From an uncultured Prevotellaceae bacterium (lineage in GTDB: Bacteria; Bacteroidota; Bacteroidia; Bacteroidales; Bacteroidaceae): 5,789 nt of DNA. Below, piece after piece: positions 1-5,591 of this stretch. The notes under the pieces are model-generated. The model did not search any database. It was not told the origin of the DNA and saw only the letters and a program-made list of their open reading frames with translations. Both the position numbers and the translations under genes were made by a program. The stretch lies in contig CAMKMK010000146.1 of the NCBI GenBank assembly GCA_946413885.1, positions 1 to 5,789 on the forward strand, given 5' to 3'. Position 1 is the first letter of the stretch. The number at the start of each line of letters is the position of its first letter.

Positions 1-100
1 GATAGAAAACTCCTACACTGGGTGTGATGACTCCATTTTCTATTTTAGAGATATATGACTTGGTCGTCTGAGTACGCTTGGCAAGCTCAGCCTGGGTCAT
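1..100 (-). CDS. XRE/HTH_3 family DNA-binding protein, partial (HigA-like antitoxin?), probably lacking its N-terminus
   Basis: Reading leftwards from an ATG at 100, the frame encodes 33 residues beginning MTQAELAKRTQTTKSYISKI and continuing with ENG, then TPSVG; it leaves the window in frame. The pattern TQ-ELA (helix 2), S-YISKIENG (recognition helix and turn) and PS-G is the classic HTH_3/Cro-C1 signature. It most resembles the antitoxin half of RelE/HigB-type toxin-antitoxin pairs of Bacteroidetes (from memory of the family, not a search). The ATG follows an AGGAGG stretch with a 5-base gap, but it lies where helix 2 begins. The usual helix 1 and any preceding residues are missing. Codons upstream (…NQEAK) stay open only to a TAA at 128-130, and that stretch contains no other start. 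So this is either a short variant or a 5'-truncated remnant. No toxin gene is visible on its upstream side; a partner could lie beyond base 1. Confidence 0.75.
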   Translation of the reverse strand, partial: MTQAELAKRTQTTKSYISKIENGVITPSVGVFY

Positions 101-126
101 CTTGGCCTCCTGGTTAGTTTTTGAGG

Positions 127-156
127 TTTATCCTATCGTGAAGGTGATAGGATGAA
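127..156. repeat. Perfect inverted repeat between lipoprotein gene and XRE gene (operator or terminator)
   Basis: ATCCTATC (130-137) and GATAGGAT (146-153) are perfect inverted arms around an 8-base spacer. On the plus strand the pairing extends by three more pairs (127-129 with 154-156, one a G-U). It lies just after the lipoprotein stop codon and 27 bases upstream of the XRE start on the minus strand. A T-run (161-165) follows it only on the plus strand, so as a terminator for the leftward lipoprotein transcript it lacks a U-tract. Two half-sites separated by 8 bases, just upstream of an XRE gene, also fit an operator bound by that protein. The sequence alone does not decide between these. 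Confidence 0.6.
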
Positions 157-163
157 TAACTTT

Positions 164-727
164 TTACTGTTCCGTTACACCATTACCCAGATAGGTCAGG
201 TTCATGACATACTGATTGCTTTCACCAAAGTAGATACTCATTATGGTGATGGTGAGCTTTTGGTTGGTGACAGTTGTTTCCATGTAAACGTTGCTGACCT
301 CATAGGTAGTGCCGTTGACGGTCAGAGAACCTTCAGCTGAGGTGCTGTCGCCTACGTCCAAGGTGGTGTTGTTGGAGGTTGCAGTCATGCTAAGGTTGTA
401 GAAATTGATGGCTGACATGGTGGCGCCATTCACGGTCATTCCAGGAACTGTCATGTTGGCTAAAGTGTTGTTGACAGTCACGCTGAAGTTGCCGCTGAAC
501 TTGGCGGGCGTAGCGTTGCCATACTGATACTGGCCGTCGCTCTGCATGATCAGCTCTTGTGCCGTACCTGTACCAGTGAAAGTGTAGGTGGTACCTTGCT
601 GACCAACCAGATTGGTAATCAGGATGGTAATCAATTCTGTGATGGTGTCGCTGTCGCATGATACGTTGACAAGACCCATGCTGAGGATGCAAACGCTGAG
701 GATTGCTTTTCTGAAGAACTTTCTCAT
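164..727 (-). CDS. Putative beta-rich lipoprotein of unknown function
   Basis: This is a 187-residue protein with a lipoprotein-type signal peptide: basic start MRKFFRK, hydrophobic stretch to about residue 20, and Cys at 24 in VNVSC. The -3 position is Asn, where Leu is usual, so the lipobox is imperfect. Acidic residues directly after the Cys (CDSD) resemble the surface-export signal described for Bacteroidetes lipoproteins, so outer-membrane, perhaps surface, location is inferred. The mature part is rich in Thr, Asn, Gly and Val in alternating patterns (TYTFTGTGTA, SVTVNN, SLTVNGTTYEVSNV), suggesting a beta barrel or sandwich. It vaguely recalls Bacteroidetes calycin-like lipoproteins, but I cannot assign a family. 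It lies 99 bases downstream of rng on the same strand; no convincing TAnnTTTG promoter is seen in the gap, so read-through from rng is possible. Confidence 0.8.
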   Translation of the reverse strand: MRKFFRKAILSVCILSMGLVNVSCDSDTITELITILITNLVGQQGTTYTFTGTGTAQELIMQSDGQYQYGNATPAKFSGNFSVTVNNTLANMTVPGMTVNGATMSAINFYNLSMTATSNNTTLDVGDSTSAEGSLTVNGTTYEVSNVYMETTVTNQKLTITIMSIYFGESNQYVMNLTYLGNGVTEQ

Positions 728-752
728 AGTTTTCTTAACTTGTTTATTGGGT

Positions 753-771
753 TGTTGATAAATGTTGATAA
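753..771. repeat. Two TGTTGATAA direct repeats exactly 10 bp apart
   Basis: TGTTGATAA occurs at 753-761 and again at 763-771, in the rng-lipoprotein gap, 26 bases upstream of the lipoprotein start. On the minus strand each reads TTATCAACA, one base away from the DnaA box TTATCCACA. One helical turn of spacing would suit a regulator binding one DNA face. With only two copies in a short AT-rich gap this may be chance. Confidence 0.3.
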
Positions 772-826
772 TAATCTCTTTTGCTGTTTCGTGTTGTACG
801 TGTAGCTATGAATGGGTATGTTTCCC

Positions 827-2398
827 TTATCGGATTTCTATTTCTTCTGCCAGGTCTATCTCGTCGCCGTTGGAATCGAAGAACTTGTACTCGAGGAAGG
901 CGAGGCTTTGGTTGGGGATGACTTTGATGCCGAATCCGTAGGCGAATTGCCAACGTCGCTTGATGGAGAAGAAGCCTTGGTTGAGGTAGGCTGCCACATA
1001 AGGGTGGACGTGAAGCGTGAACTTGTGGATGTCCAACTTCTTGATCAGCAGCTGGATTTTGCCTGAGAGGACTTTGTCGAAGAGGAAACTGCTCTTGATG
1101 GTTCCCTTGCCGTGACAGGTGGGGCAGGTTTCGTCCACCTTGACTTCCATGACGGGACGCACGCGCTGACGGGTAATCTGCATCAAGCCAAACTTGCTCA
1201 GGGGCAGGATGTTGTGTCGAGCGCGGTCACGCTTCATGTTCTCCACCATGTGCTCGTAGAGTTTTTGACGATCTTCTGCCAGTTTCATGTCGATGAAATC
1301 CACCACGATGATGCCGCCCATATCGCGCAGTCTCATCTGCCGTGCCAGCTCATCGGCTGCTCCCAGATTGACTTCGAGGGCGTTGGCTTCCTGTCCGTCG
1401 GCCTTGGCTCTGTTTCCGCTGTTGACATCCACCACGTGGAGGGCTTCAGTATGCTCAATGATGAGGTAGGCTCCATGCTTGTAGCTTACCGTCTGTCCGA
1501 AGTTGGACTTGATTTGGCGCGTGATGTCGAAGTTGTCGAAGATGGGCAGTTTGCCCCTGTAGAGCTTGACAACCTTGGCGCACTCAGGGGCAATGATGCT
1601 GACGTAGTCGCGAACCTCGTTGAATACGTCCTCGTTGTTCACGTAGATGTTCTCGAAGCTGGGGTTGAACAGATCGCGCAACATGCCTACGGTGCGGCTG
1701 GTCTCCTCGTAAACCAGGGCAGGCTTCTCCTTGGCCTTCATGGCGCGGGTCAGGATGTCCTCCCAGCGCTTGTACAGCATCTTCATCTCTGCGTCCAACT
1801 CAGCCACACGTTTCCCCTCAGCGACGGTCCTGACGATGATGCCGCAGTTCTTGGGCTTGACGCTCTGGATGATTTGTTTCAGACGTGCACGCTCGCTGCT
1901 GCTCTTGATCTTGGTGGAGACGGACACTTTGTCGCCAAAGGGTACCATGACCAGATAACGGCCTGGGAAGGAGAGGTCGCACGTGATGCGTGGCCCCTTG
2001 GTACTTATCGGCTCTTTTACTATCTGAACCAGTAGTTCCTGTCCTGACTTGAGGACATACTGCACGCTACCTTCCTTTTCCAGAATGGGTTGAGGAATCG
2101 CTTTCTCGAACGGGCAGAGGTTCTTCTTGTCGGAAAGCACGCGGTGCAGATACTTGGTATAGGAATTGAACTGTTCTCCTAAATCCTGATAATGAAGAAA
2201 TGCATCACGTTCATGGCCTACGTTCACGAAACAAGCATTCAAGCCAGGCATCAGTTTCCTGACTTTGGCCAGATAGACGTTGCCCACGTTGAACGAGGCG
2301 CTCTGCTCCTCATCCTGATATTCCACGAGCTTCTTATCCTCAGTAAGGGCGATGGAAATCTTGCGTGGTTGAACGTCAACAAATATTTCGCTTGTCAT
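827..2398 (-). CDS. rng: Ribonuclease G (RNase E/G family)
   Basis: Single-strand-specific endoribonuclease of the RNase E/G family, acting in rRNA maturation and mRNA decay in the cytoplasm. The 523 residues are slightly longer than E. coli RNase G (489) and lack the long C-terminal scaffold of RNase E. An S1 RNA-binding domain covers about residues 38-128 (GNVYLAKVRKLMPGLNACFV, AFLHY). The two metal-binding catalytic aspartates appear as D324 in HVVDVNSGN and D367 in GGIIVVDFIDM. The Zn-link cysteines that hold the dimer are C425 and C428 in CPTCHGKG. The stretch LPLSKFGLMQITRQR (399-413) is also typical. The ATG at 2398 gives the expected N-terminus (MTSEIFVDV) with no strong Shine-Dalgarno, usual in this phylum. 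A hairpin lies 38 bases upstream in the leader, and no clear separate promoter is seen between it and the start. All key residues are present. Confidence 0.96.
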   Translation of the reverse strand: MTSEIFVDVQPRKISIALTEDKKLVEYQDEEQSASFNVGNVYLAKVRKLMPGLNACFVNVGHERDAFLHYQDLGEQFNSYTKYLHRVLSDKKNLCPFEKAIPQPILEKEGSVQYVLKSGQELLVQIVKEPISTKGPRITCDLSFPGRYLVMVPFGDKVSVSTKIKSSSERARLKQIIQSVKPKNCGIIVRTVAEGKRVAELDAEMKMLYKRWEDILTRAMKAKEKPALVYEETSRTVGMLRDLFNPSFENIYVNNEDVFNEVRDYVSIIAPECAKVVKLYRGKLPIFDNFDITRQIKSNFGQTVSYKHGAYLIIEHTEALHVVDVNSGNRAKADGQEANALEVNLGAADELARQMRLRDMGGIIVVDFIDMKLAEDRQKLYEHMVENMKRDRARHNILPLSKFGLMQITRQRVRPVMEVKVDETCPTCHGKGTIKSSFLFDKVLSGKIQLLIKKLDIHKFTLHVHPYVAAYLNQGFFSIKRRWQFAYGFGIKVIPNQSLAFLEYKFFDSNGDEIDLAEEIEIR

Positions 2399-2436
2399 TT
2401 TTCGTTTGAATGTAGCCTAACGTCCATAAAGAAAGA

Positions 2437-2472
2437 CTCGGTGACTAACCTTGACAAAAGGAAGTCACCGAG
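2437..2472 (-). terminator. Intrinsic terminator-like hairpin between the mS38-like gene and rng
   Basis: CTCGGTGACT (2437-2446) and AGTCACCGAG (2463-2472) form a perfect 10-bp stem. An inner CCTT/AAGG stem closes over a 5-base loop after a small internal bulge. On the minus strand it begins 27 bases after the mS38-like stop codon and is followed by TCTTTCTTT, so it should end that short transcript. The plus-strand side is also T-rich (2475-2487), so it could act both ways. Because rng starts only 38 bases further on, it may also act as an attenuator or leader structure for rng. Confidence 0.8.
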
Positions 2473-2499
2473 CAGTTTCTTTTTTTCTGAGAAGTGATC

Positions 2500-2589
2500 C
2501 TACTTGCTCTTATGCCTATTCTTTCTCAGTCTTTTTTTACGCTTGTGAGTAGACATCTTATGTCTCTTATGCTTCTTTCCGTTTGGCAT
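2500..2589 (-). CDS. 29-residue basic ribosomal-type protein, AURKAIP1/COX24 (mS38/bS22-like) family
   Basis: A 29-codon frame starts MPNGKKHKRHKMSTHKRKKR, continues LRKNRHKSK, and ends in TAG. Fifteen of 29 residues are Lys or Arg and four are His; there are no acidic residues. The KMSTHKRKKRLRKNRHK core matches what I know of the AURKAIP1/COX24 C-terminal domain: mitoribosomal mS38 in eukaryotes, and the tiny bS22 bound to the small subunit in mycobacteria. Short Bacteroidetes proteins of the same pattern carry this name. Its likely place is therefore the small ribosomal subunit, in contact with rRNA; that is family inference. A good Bacteroidetes promoter lies upstream and a hairpin terminator downstream, so it can be a single-gene transcript. 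There is no Shine-Dalgarno before the ATG; the leader is AT-rich. It is short enough for automatic gene callers to miss. Confidence 0.9.
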   Translation of the reverse strand: MPNGKKHKRHKMSTHKRKKRLRKNRHKSK

Positions 2590-2641
2590 AATTGTACTGT
2601 TTACGGGTTAATACTATTATAAAATTCTACATTTCGAAGTG

Positions 2642-2672
2642 CAAAAATACAATTTTTATCCTAAAATGTAAA
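2642..2672 (-). promoter_or_regulatory. Bacteroidetes-type promoter for the mS38-like gene
   Basis: On the minus strand, TATTTTTG (2649-2642) fits the -7 element TAnnTTTG exactly. TTTA (2672-2669) stands 19 bases upstream, in place of the -33 consensus TTTG. Transcription would begin near 2635, giving a leader of about 45 bases before the ATG at 2589. Confidence 0.65.
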
Positions 2673-2712
2673 GGATGAGGTATTTTTTTTGAAGAAAATA
2701 TTCATTTTCAGG

Positions 2713-2742
2713 TTTCAGATTCCACCTAAATGGCTAATTTTG
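2713..2742 (+). promoter_or_regulatory. Bacteroidetes-type promoter for mutY
   Basis: TAATTTTG at 2735-2742 matches the -7 element TAnnTTTG exactly. TTTC at 2713-2716, 18 bases upstream, is an imperfect -33 element. It lies 30 bases before the mutY ATG and is divergent from the promoter of the mS38-like gene about 40 bases to the left. Confidence 0.6.
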
Positions 2743-2772
2743 CATGTAACGGATGACATTTCAAACGAGTAA

Positions 2773-3816
2773 ATGAACGAAATCTTCACGCAGGAAATCG
2801 AGAAGTGGTACCATCAGAACGGCAGGCATTTGCCTTGGCGTGAGACGCGCGAACCTTATTGTATATGGATATCTGAGATCATCCTGCAACAGACTCGTGT
2901 GGCGCAAGGTATGGATTACTATCATCGTTTTCTGGAACGTTTCCCTAAGGTTGAGGACTTGGCTGCCGCCAGCGAGGATGAGGTGATGAAGGTTTGGCAA
3001 GGTTTAGGCTATTACAGCCGTGCCAGAAACCTGCATGCAGCCGCCAAGCAGATCGTTGAAATGGGACATTTCCCTGACACGTACGAGGAGATTCGCCATC
3101 TGCGTGGAGTGGGGGATTATACGGCTGCAGCTATTGCCAGCATCTCGTTTGGTTTGCCTCGAGCCGTGCTTGATGGGAATGTGTATCGCGTGTTGAGTCG
3201 CTATCTGGGTTTGGATACTCCCATCGATACTTCGTCAGGTCAGAAGATGTTTCGTGCATTAGCTGACGAGATGCTCGATGCCGCTCATCCTGCACTCTAC
3301 AATCAAGCCATCATGGATTTTGGCGCCCTTCAATGTACGCCCCAGAATCCTCTTTGTATGTATTGCCCTTTGCAGGAAAGTTGTGTAGCCTTGGCGGAAG
3401 GAAAGGTAAACATGCTTCCCATCAAGAGTCATAAAACGAAAGTTCGTGACCGCTATTTCAGTTATCTGTATATCGAGACAAAGGATGGCGAGGTGTTGAT
3501 TCAGCGCAGAGGAGCGGGAGATATCTGGCAAGGTTTGTATCAACTGCCTCTCATTGAATCCACAGAAGGTCCTGTTTCTTACGATGAAATGGCAAAAAAA
3601 TATCCAGGATGCACGTTGGTGGTTCAAGGAATGACACATCAATTGAGTCATCAGCTCCTGCATGCAGAATGTTACCATTTCATCGTGTCAGACCGCTCAA
3701 GAGATTATCTTCCTGAAGGTCAATGGATAAAACGCGATGAATTGGAGAATTTCGCTATGCCGCGACTGCTTCTTCGTATCATAGAGAAGATGTTTTCAGA
3801 AATTTATCACGAATAG
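2773..3816 (+). CDS. mutY: A/G-specific adenine DNA glycosylase MutY
   Basis: Removes adenine mispaired with 8-oxoguanine (or G), starting base excision repair that prevents G:C to T:A changes. The protein has 347 residues, about the usual length. The N-terminal HhH-GPD domain has the catalytic Glu35 in WISEIILQQTRV, the helix-hairpin-helix LRGVGDYTA (110-118) and the catalytic Asp134 in VLDGNVYRV. The 4Fe-4S cluster ligands follow the family spacing C-x6-C-x2-C-x5-C as C188, C195, C198 and C204. The C-terminal Nudix-like domain that recognises 8-oxoG spans about 225-345, with VLIQRRGAGDIWQGLYQLPL and the MTHQLSHQ loop (287-294). The chosen start gives the normal short N-terminus before LPWR. 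It has its own promoter, and ssb follows after 56 bases. All key residues are present, so it should be active. Confidence 0.97.
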   Translation: MNEIFTQEIEKWYHQNGRHLPWRETREPYCIWISEIILQQTRVAQGMDYYHRFLERFPKVEDLAAASEDEVMKVWQGLGYYSRARNLHAAAKQIVEMGHFPDTYEEIRHLRGVGDYTAAAIASISFGLPRAVLDGNVYRVLSRYLGLDTPIDTSSGQKMFRALADEMLDAAHPALYNQAIMDFGALQCTPQNPLCMYCPLQESCVALAEGKVNMLPIKSHKTKVRDRYFSYLYIETKDGEVLIQRRGAGDIWQGLYQLPLIESTEGPVSYDEMAKKYPGCTLVVQGMTHQLSHQLLHAECYHFIVSDRSRDYLPEGQWIKRDELENFAMPRLLLRIIEKMFSEIYHE

Positions 3817-3841
3817 TTATGCAGTTCTGAATTAATTGTAT

Positions 3842-3849
3842 TAACTTTG
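3842..3849 (+). promoter_or_regulatory. -7 element of a promoter for ssb
   Basis: TAACTTTG matches the Bacteroidetes -7 consensus TAnnTTTG. It lies in the 56-base mutY-ssb gap, 23 bases before the ssb ATG. The -33 region (around 3817-3822, TTATG) is a poor match to TTTG. It would allow ssb-gldE to be made at a higher level than mutY. Confidence 0.55.
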
Positions 3850-3872
3850 CAGACAAATCAAGCTTTGATATT

Positions 3873-4277
3873 ATGAATAAGGTAATGCTGATAGGCAATG
3901 TGGGCAAGGACCCTGAGATAAGATATGTGGATGCCGGCGTTTGTGTGGCTCGTATGCCGCTGGCTACCACAGAGCGTGGATACAAGCTTCAGAATGGTAC
4001 AGAAGTCCCTGACAGAACAGAATGGCACAACATCGTATTATGGAAGGATTTAGCTGAAATAGTGGAGAAATACGTTAAAAAAGGTGACAAGCTCTACATC
4101 GAAGGGAAAATCCATACGCGCAGCTATGACGACAGAAATGGCGTGAAACGCTATGTGACAGAGATTTGGGCTGATGCGATGGAGATGCTGACTCCCAAAC
4201 CGGTTACCCAACCACAAGCCGGACAACCTCAACAGGCAACTCCAACCACTCAACCTGAGGAGAACGTTCCTTTTTAA
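3873..4277 (+). CDS. ssb: Single-stranded DNA-binding protein
   Basis: Binds and protects single-stranded DNA in replication, recombination and repair, normally as a homotetramer. The 134 residues make it shorter than E. coli SSB (178). The OB-fold domain covers about residues 1-107: MNKVMLIGNVGKDPEIRY at the start, EWHNIVLWKDLAEIVEKYVKKG (50-71), and YIEGKIHTRSY (75-85). Trp51, Trp57 and Trp99 include likely stacking residues. A Pro/Gln/Thr linker (109-128) leads to the tip EENVPF. This keeps the terminal Pro-Phe that binds partner proteins but is less acidic than the DDDIPF of E. coli. The start is fixed by the conserved MNKV. It sits between mutY and gldE, with 3 bases to gldE, so gldE is almost certainly co-transcribed. 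Confidence 0.97.
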   Translation: MNKVMLIGNVGKDPEIRYVDAGVCVARMPLATTERGYKLQNGTEVPDRTEWHNIVLWKDLAEIVEKYVKKGDKLYIEGKIHTRSYDDRNGVKRYVTEIWADAMEMLTPKPVTQPQAGQPQQATPTTQPEENVPF

Positions 4278-4280
4278 CGG

Positions 4281-5588
4281 ATGGAAGAACTACTGAATTC
4301 TTTCTGCAATATCAGTTTCCAGCAACCCACCTTTGGAGCATACATTGCGCTGGGAATCTCGTGTGTTTTGCTGATTTGCTCTGGTTTCATCTCAGCGTCT
4401 GAGATTGCTTTCTTCAGCTTGTCTCCTGCTGACTTGAGTGCCATCGAGGAAGAGAAGGTCGTTGCTGACACGAAGATACTGAAGCTGCGTGCCGACAGCG
4501 AGCGACTCTTGGCTACTATCCTGATCTGCAATAATCTGGTGAATATAGCCATCATCACACTTCTTAATTATTTCTTCCTTAAGACGGTAATATTTGGAAA
4601 TGCTGTATGGCTGGAATTTATCTTCATGACCGTCATACTGACTTTTCTGCTTCTGCTTTTTGGTGAGATAATTCCCAAAATCTATAGTGCCCAGCACTCG
4701 CTTTCATTCTGTCGCTTTGTGGCTCCCGTCTTATTGGTGTTGAACAAATTCTGGCGTCCGTTGAGCAGTATCCTCATTAAGAGTAAGGCATTTACTGAGC
4801 ATATCGTAAGTCACGAGGAACAAAGTCTGACAGTAGATGATCTGGAAAAAGCGATGGAGCTTACGGATCAAAAAGATATTGCAGACGAGAGCCAGATGCT
4901 ACAGGGAATCATCCGCTTTGGTGGTGAAATGGCTCGTGAAGTGATGACGAGCAGAATGGATATGGTGGATCTGGATATCAAGATGTCTTACCCTGATGTG
5001 CTGAAATGCATCATCGAGAACAATTATAGCCGTATTCCCGTCTATCAAGGTACTGAGGATAACATCAAGGGTGTGCTTTACATCAAGGACTTGTTGCCTC
5101 ATCTGAACAAACCTGCCAATTTCCGTTGGCAGAGCTTGATACGTCCCCCTTATTTTGTGCCTGAAACCAAGATGATAGACGATCTGTTGCGTGACTTCCA
5201 AGCCAACAAGGTGCATATCGCCATTGTGGTGGACGAATTTGGAGGTACCAGCGGTATCGTCACGATGGAGGACATTATCGAGGAGATTGTTGGAGAAATC
5301 AACGACGAATACGACGACGAGGAGAAACCCTATCAGCGCCTAAATCAGAACACTTATGTCTTTGAGGCAAAGACCCTACTGACAGACTTCATGAAGATCA
5401 TGAAGGTGGATGATGATTATTTCGAGCAGGTTGAGGGAGAAGCTGATACTTTGGCAGGCCTCTTATTGGAGATAAAGGGTGATTTCCCTGAACTTCACGA
5501 AAAGATAACGTATCGCAAGTTCACTTTCGAAGTAATGGAATTGGATGAGCGGCGCATAGTGAAGATCAAGATCATCATAAAGAATTGA
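4281..5588 (+). CDS. gldE: Gliding motility-associated protein GldE (CNNM/CBS/CorC-type membrane protein)
   Basis: A 435-residue inner-membrane protein of the HlyC/CorC (CNNM) superfamily. The N-terminal DUF21/CNNM membrane domain (about 18-165) has hydrophobic segments near 20-39, 76-100, 108-127 and 145-157. It shows the family signatures ASEIAFFSLSP (39-49) and FGEIIPKIYS (127-136). A cytoplasmic CBS pair follows at about 218-340, with REVMTSRMDMVDLD, YSRIPVYQG, GVLYIKDLL and DEFGGTSGIVTMEDIIEEIVGEI (318-340). A CorC/HlyC C-terminal domain (about 350-432) ends the protein. GldE is named from gliding Flavobacterium, where it is linked with the lipoprotein GldD. It is also common in non-gliding Bacteroidales, where a role in metal-ion transport or cell-envelope upkeep is more plausible; the exact substrate is unknown. 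It starts 3 bases after ssb. Confidence 0.93.
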   Translation: MEELLNSFCNISFQQPTFGAYIALGISCVLLICSGFISASEIAFFSLSPADLSAIEEEKVVADTKILKLRADSERLLATILICNNLVNIAIITLLNYFFLKTVIFGNAVWLEFIFMTVILTFLLLLFGEIIPKIYSAQHSLSFCRFVAPVLLVLNKFWRPLSSILIKSKAFTEHIVSHEEQSLTVDDLEKAMELTDQKDIADESQMLQGIIRFGGEMAREVMTSRMDMVDLDIKMSYPDVLKCIIENNYSRIPVYQGTEDNIKGVLYIKDLLPHLNKPANFRWQSLIRPPYFVPETKMIDDLLRDFQANKVHIAIVVDEFGGTSGIVTMEDIIEEIVGEINDEYDDEEKPYQRLNQNTYVFEAKTLLTDFMKIMKVDDDYFEQVEGEADTLAGLLLEIKGDFPELHEKITYRKFTFEVMELDERRIVKIKIIIKN

Positions 5589-5591
5589 TGT

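Noticed and set aside
753..771. DnaA boxes indicating a replication origin
   Set aside because: Only two sites, each with a mismatch to TTATCCACA, no AT-rich unwinding cluster and no dnaA/dnaN context.
390..953. Minus-strand frames of 100 and 69 codons overlapping the lipoprotein and rng genes
   Set aside because: Out-of-frame shadows with low-complexity Arg/His/Gln composition; the lipoprotein and rng frames explain the DNA.
1112..2035. 307-codon open frame on the plus strand opposite rng
   Set aside because: It lies wholly antisense to a clear RNase G with all catalytic residues. Its translation (rich in His, Val, Leu, Asp) shows no family motif and reflects the complementary codon bias of rng.
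3259..3678. 139-codon minus-strand open frame inside mutY
   Set aside because: Antisense shadow of mutY; no motif, no promoter, and mutY is intact through this stretch.
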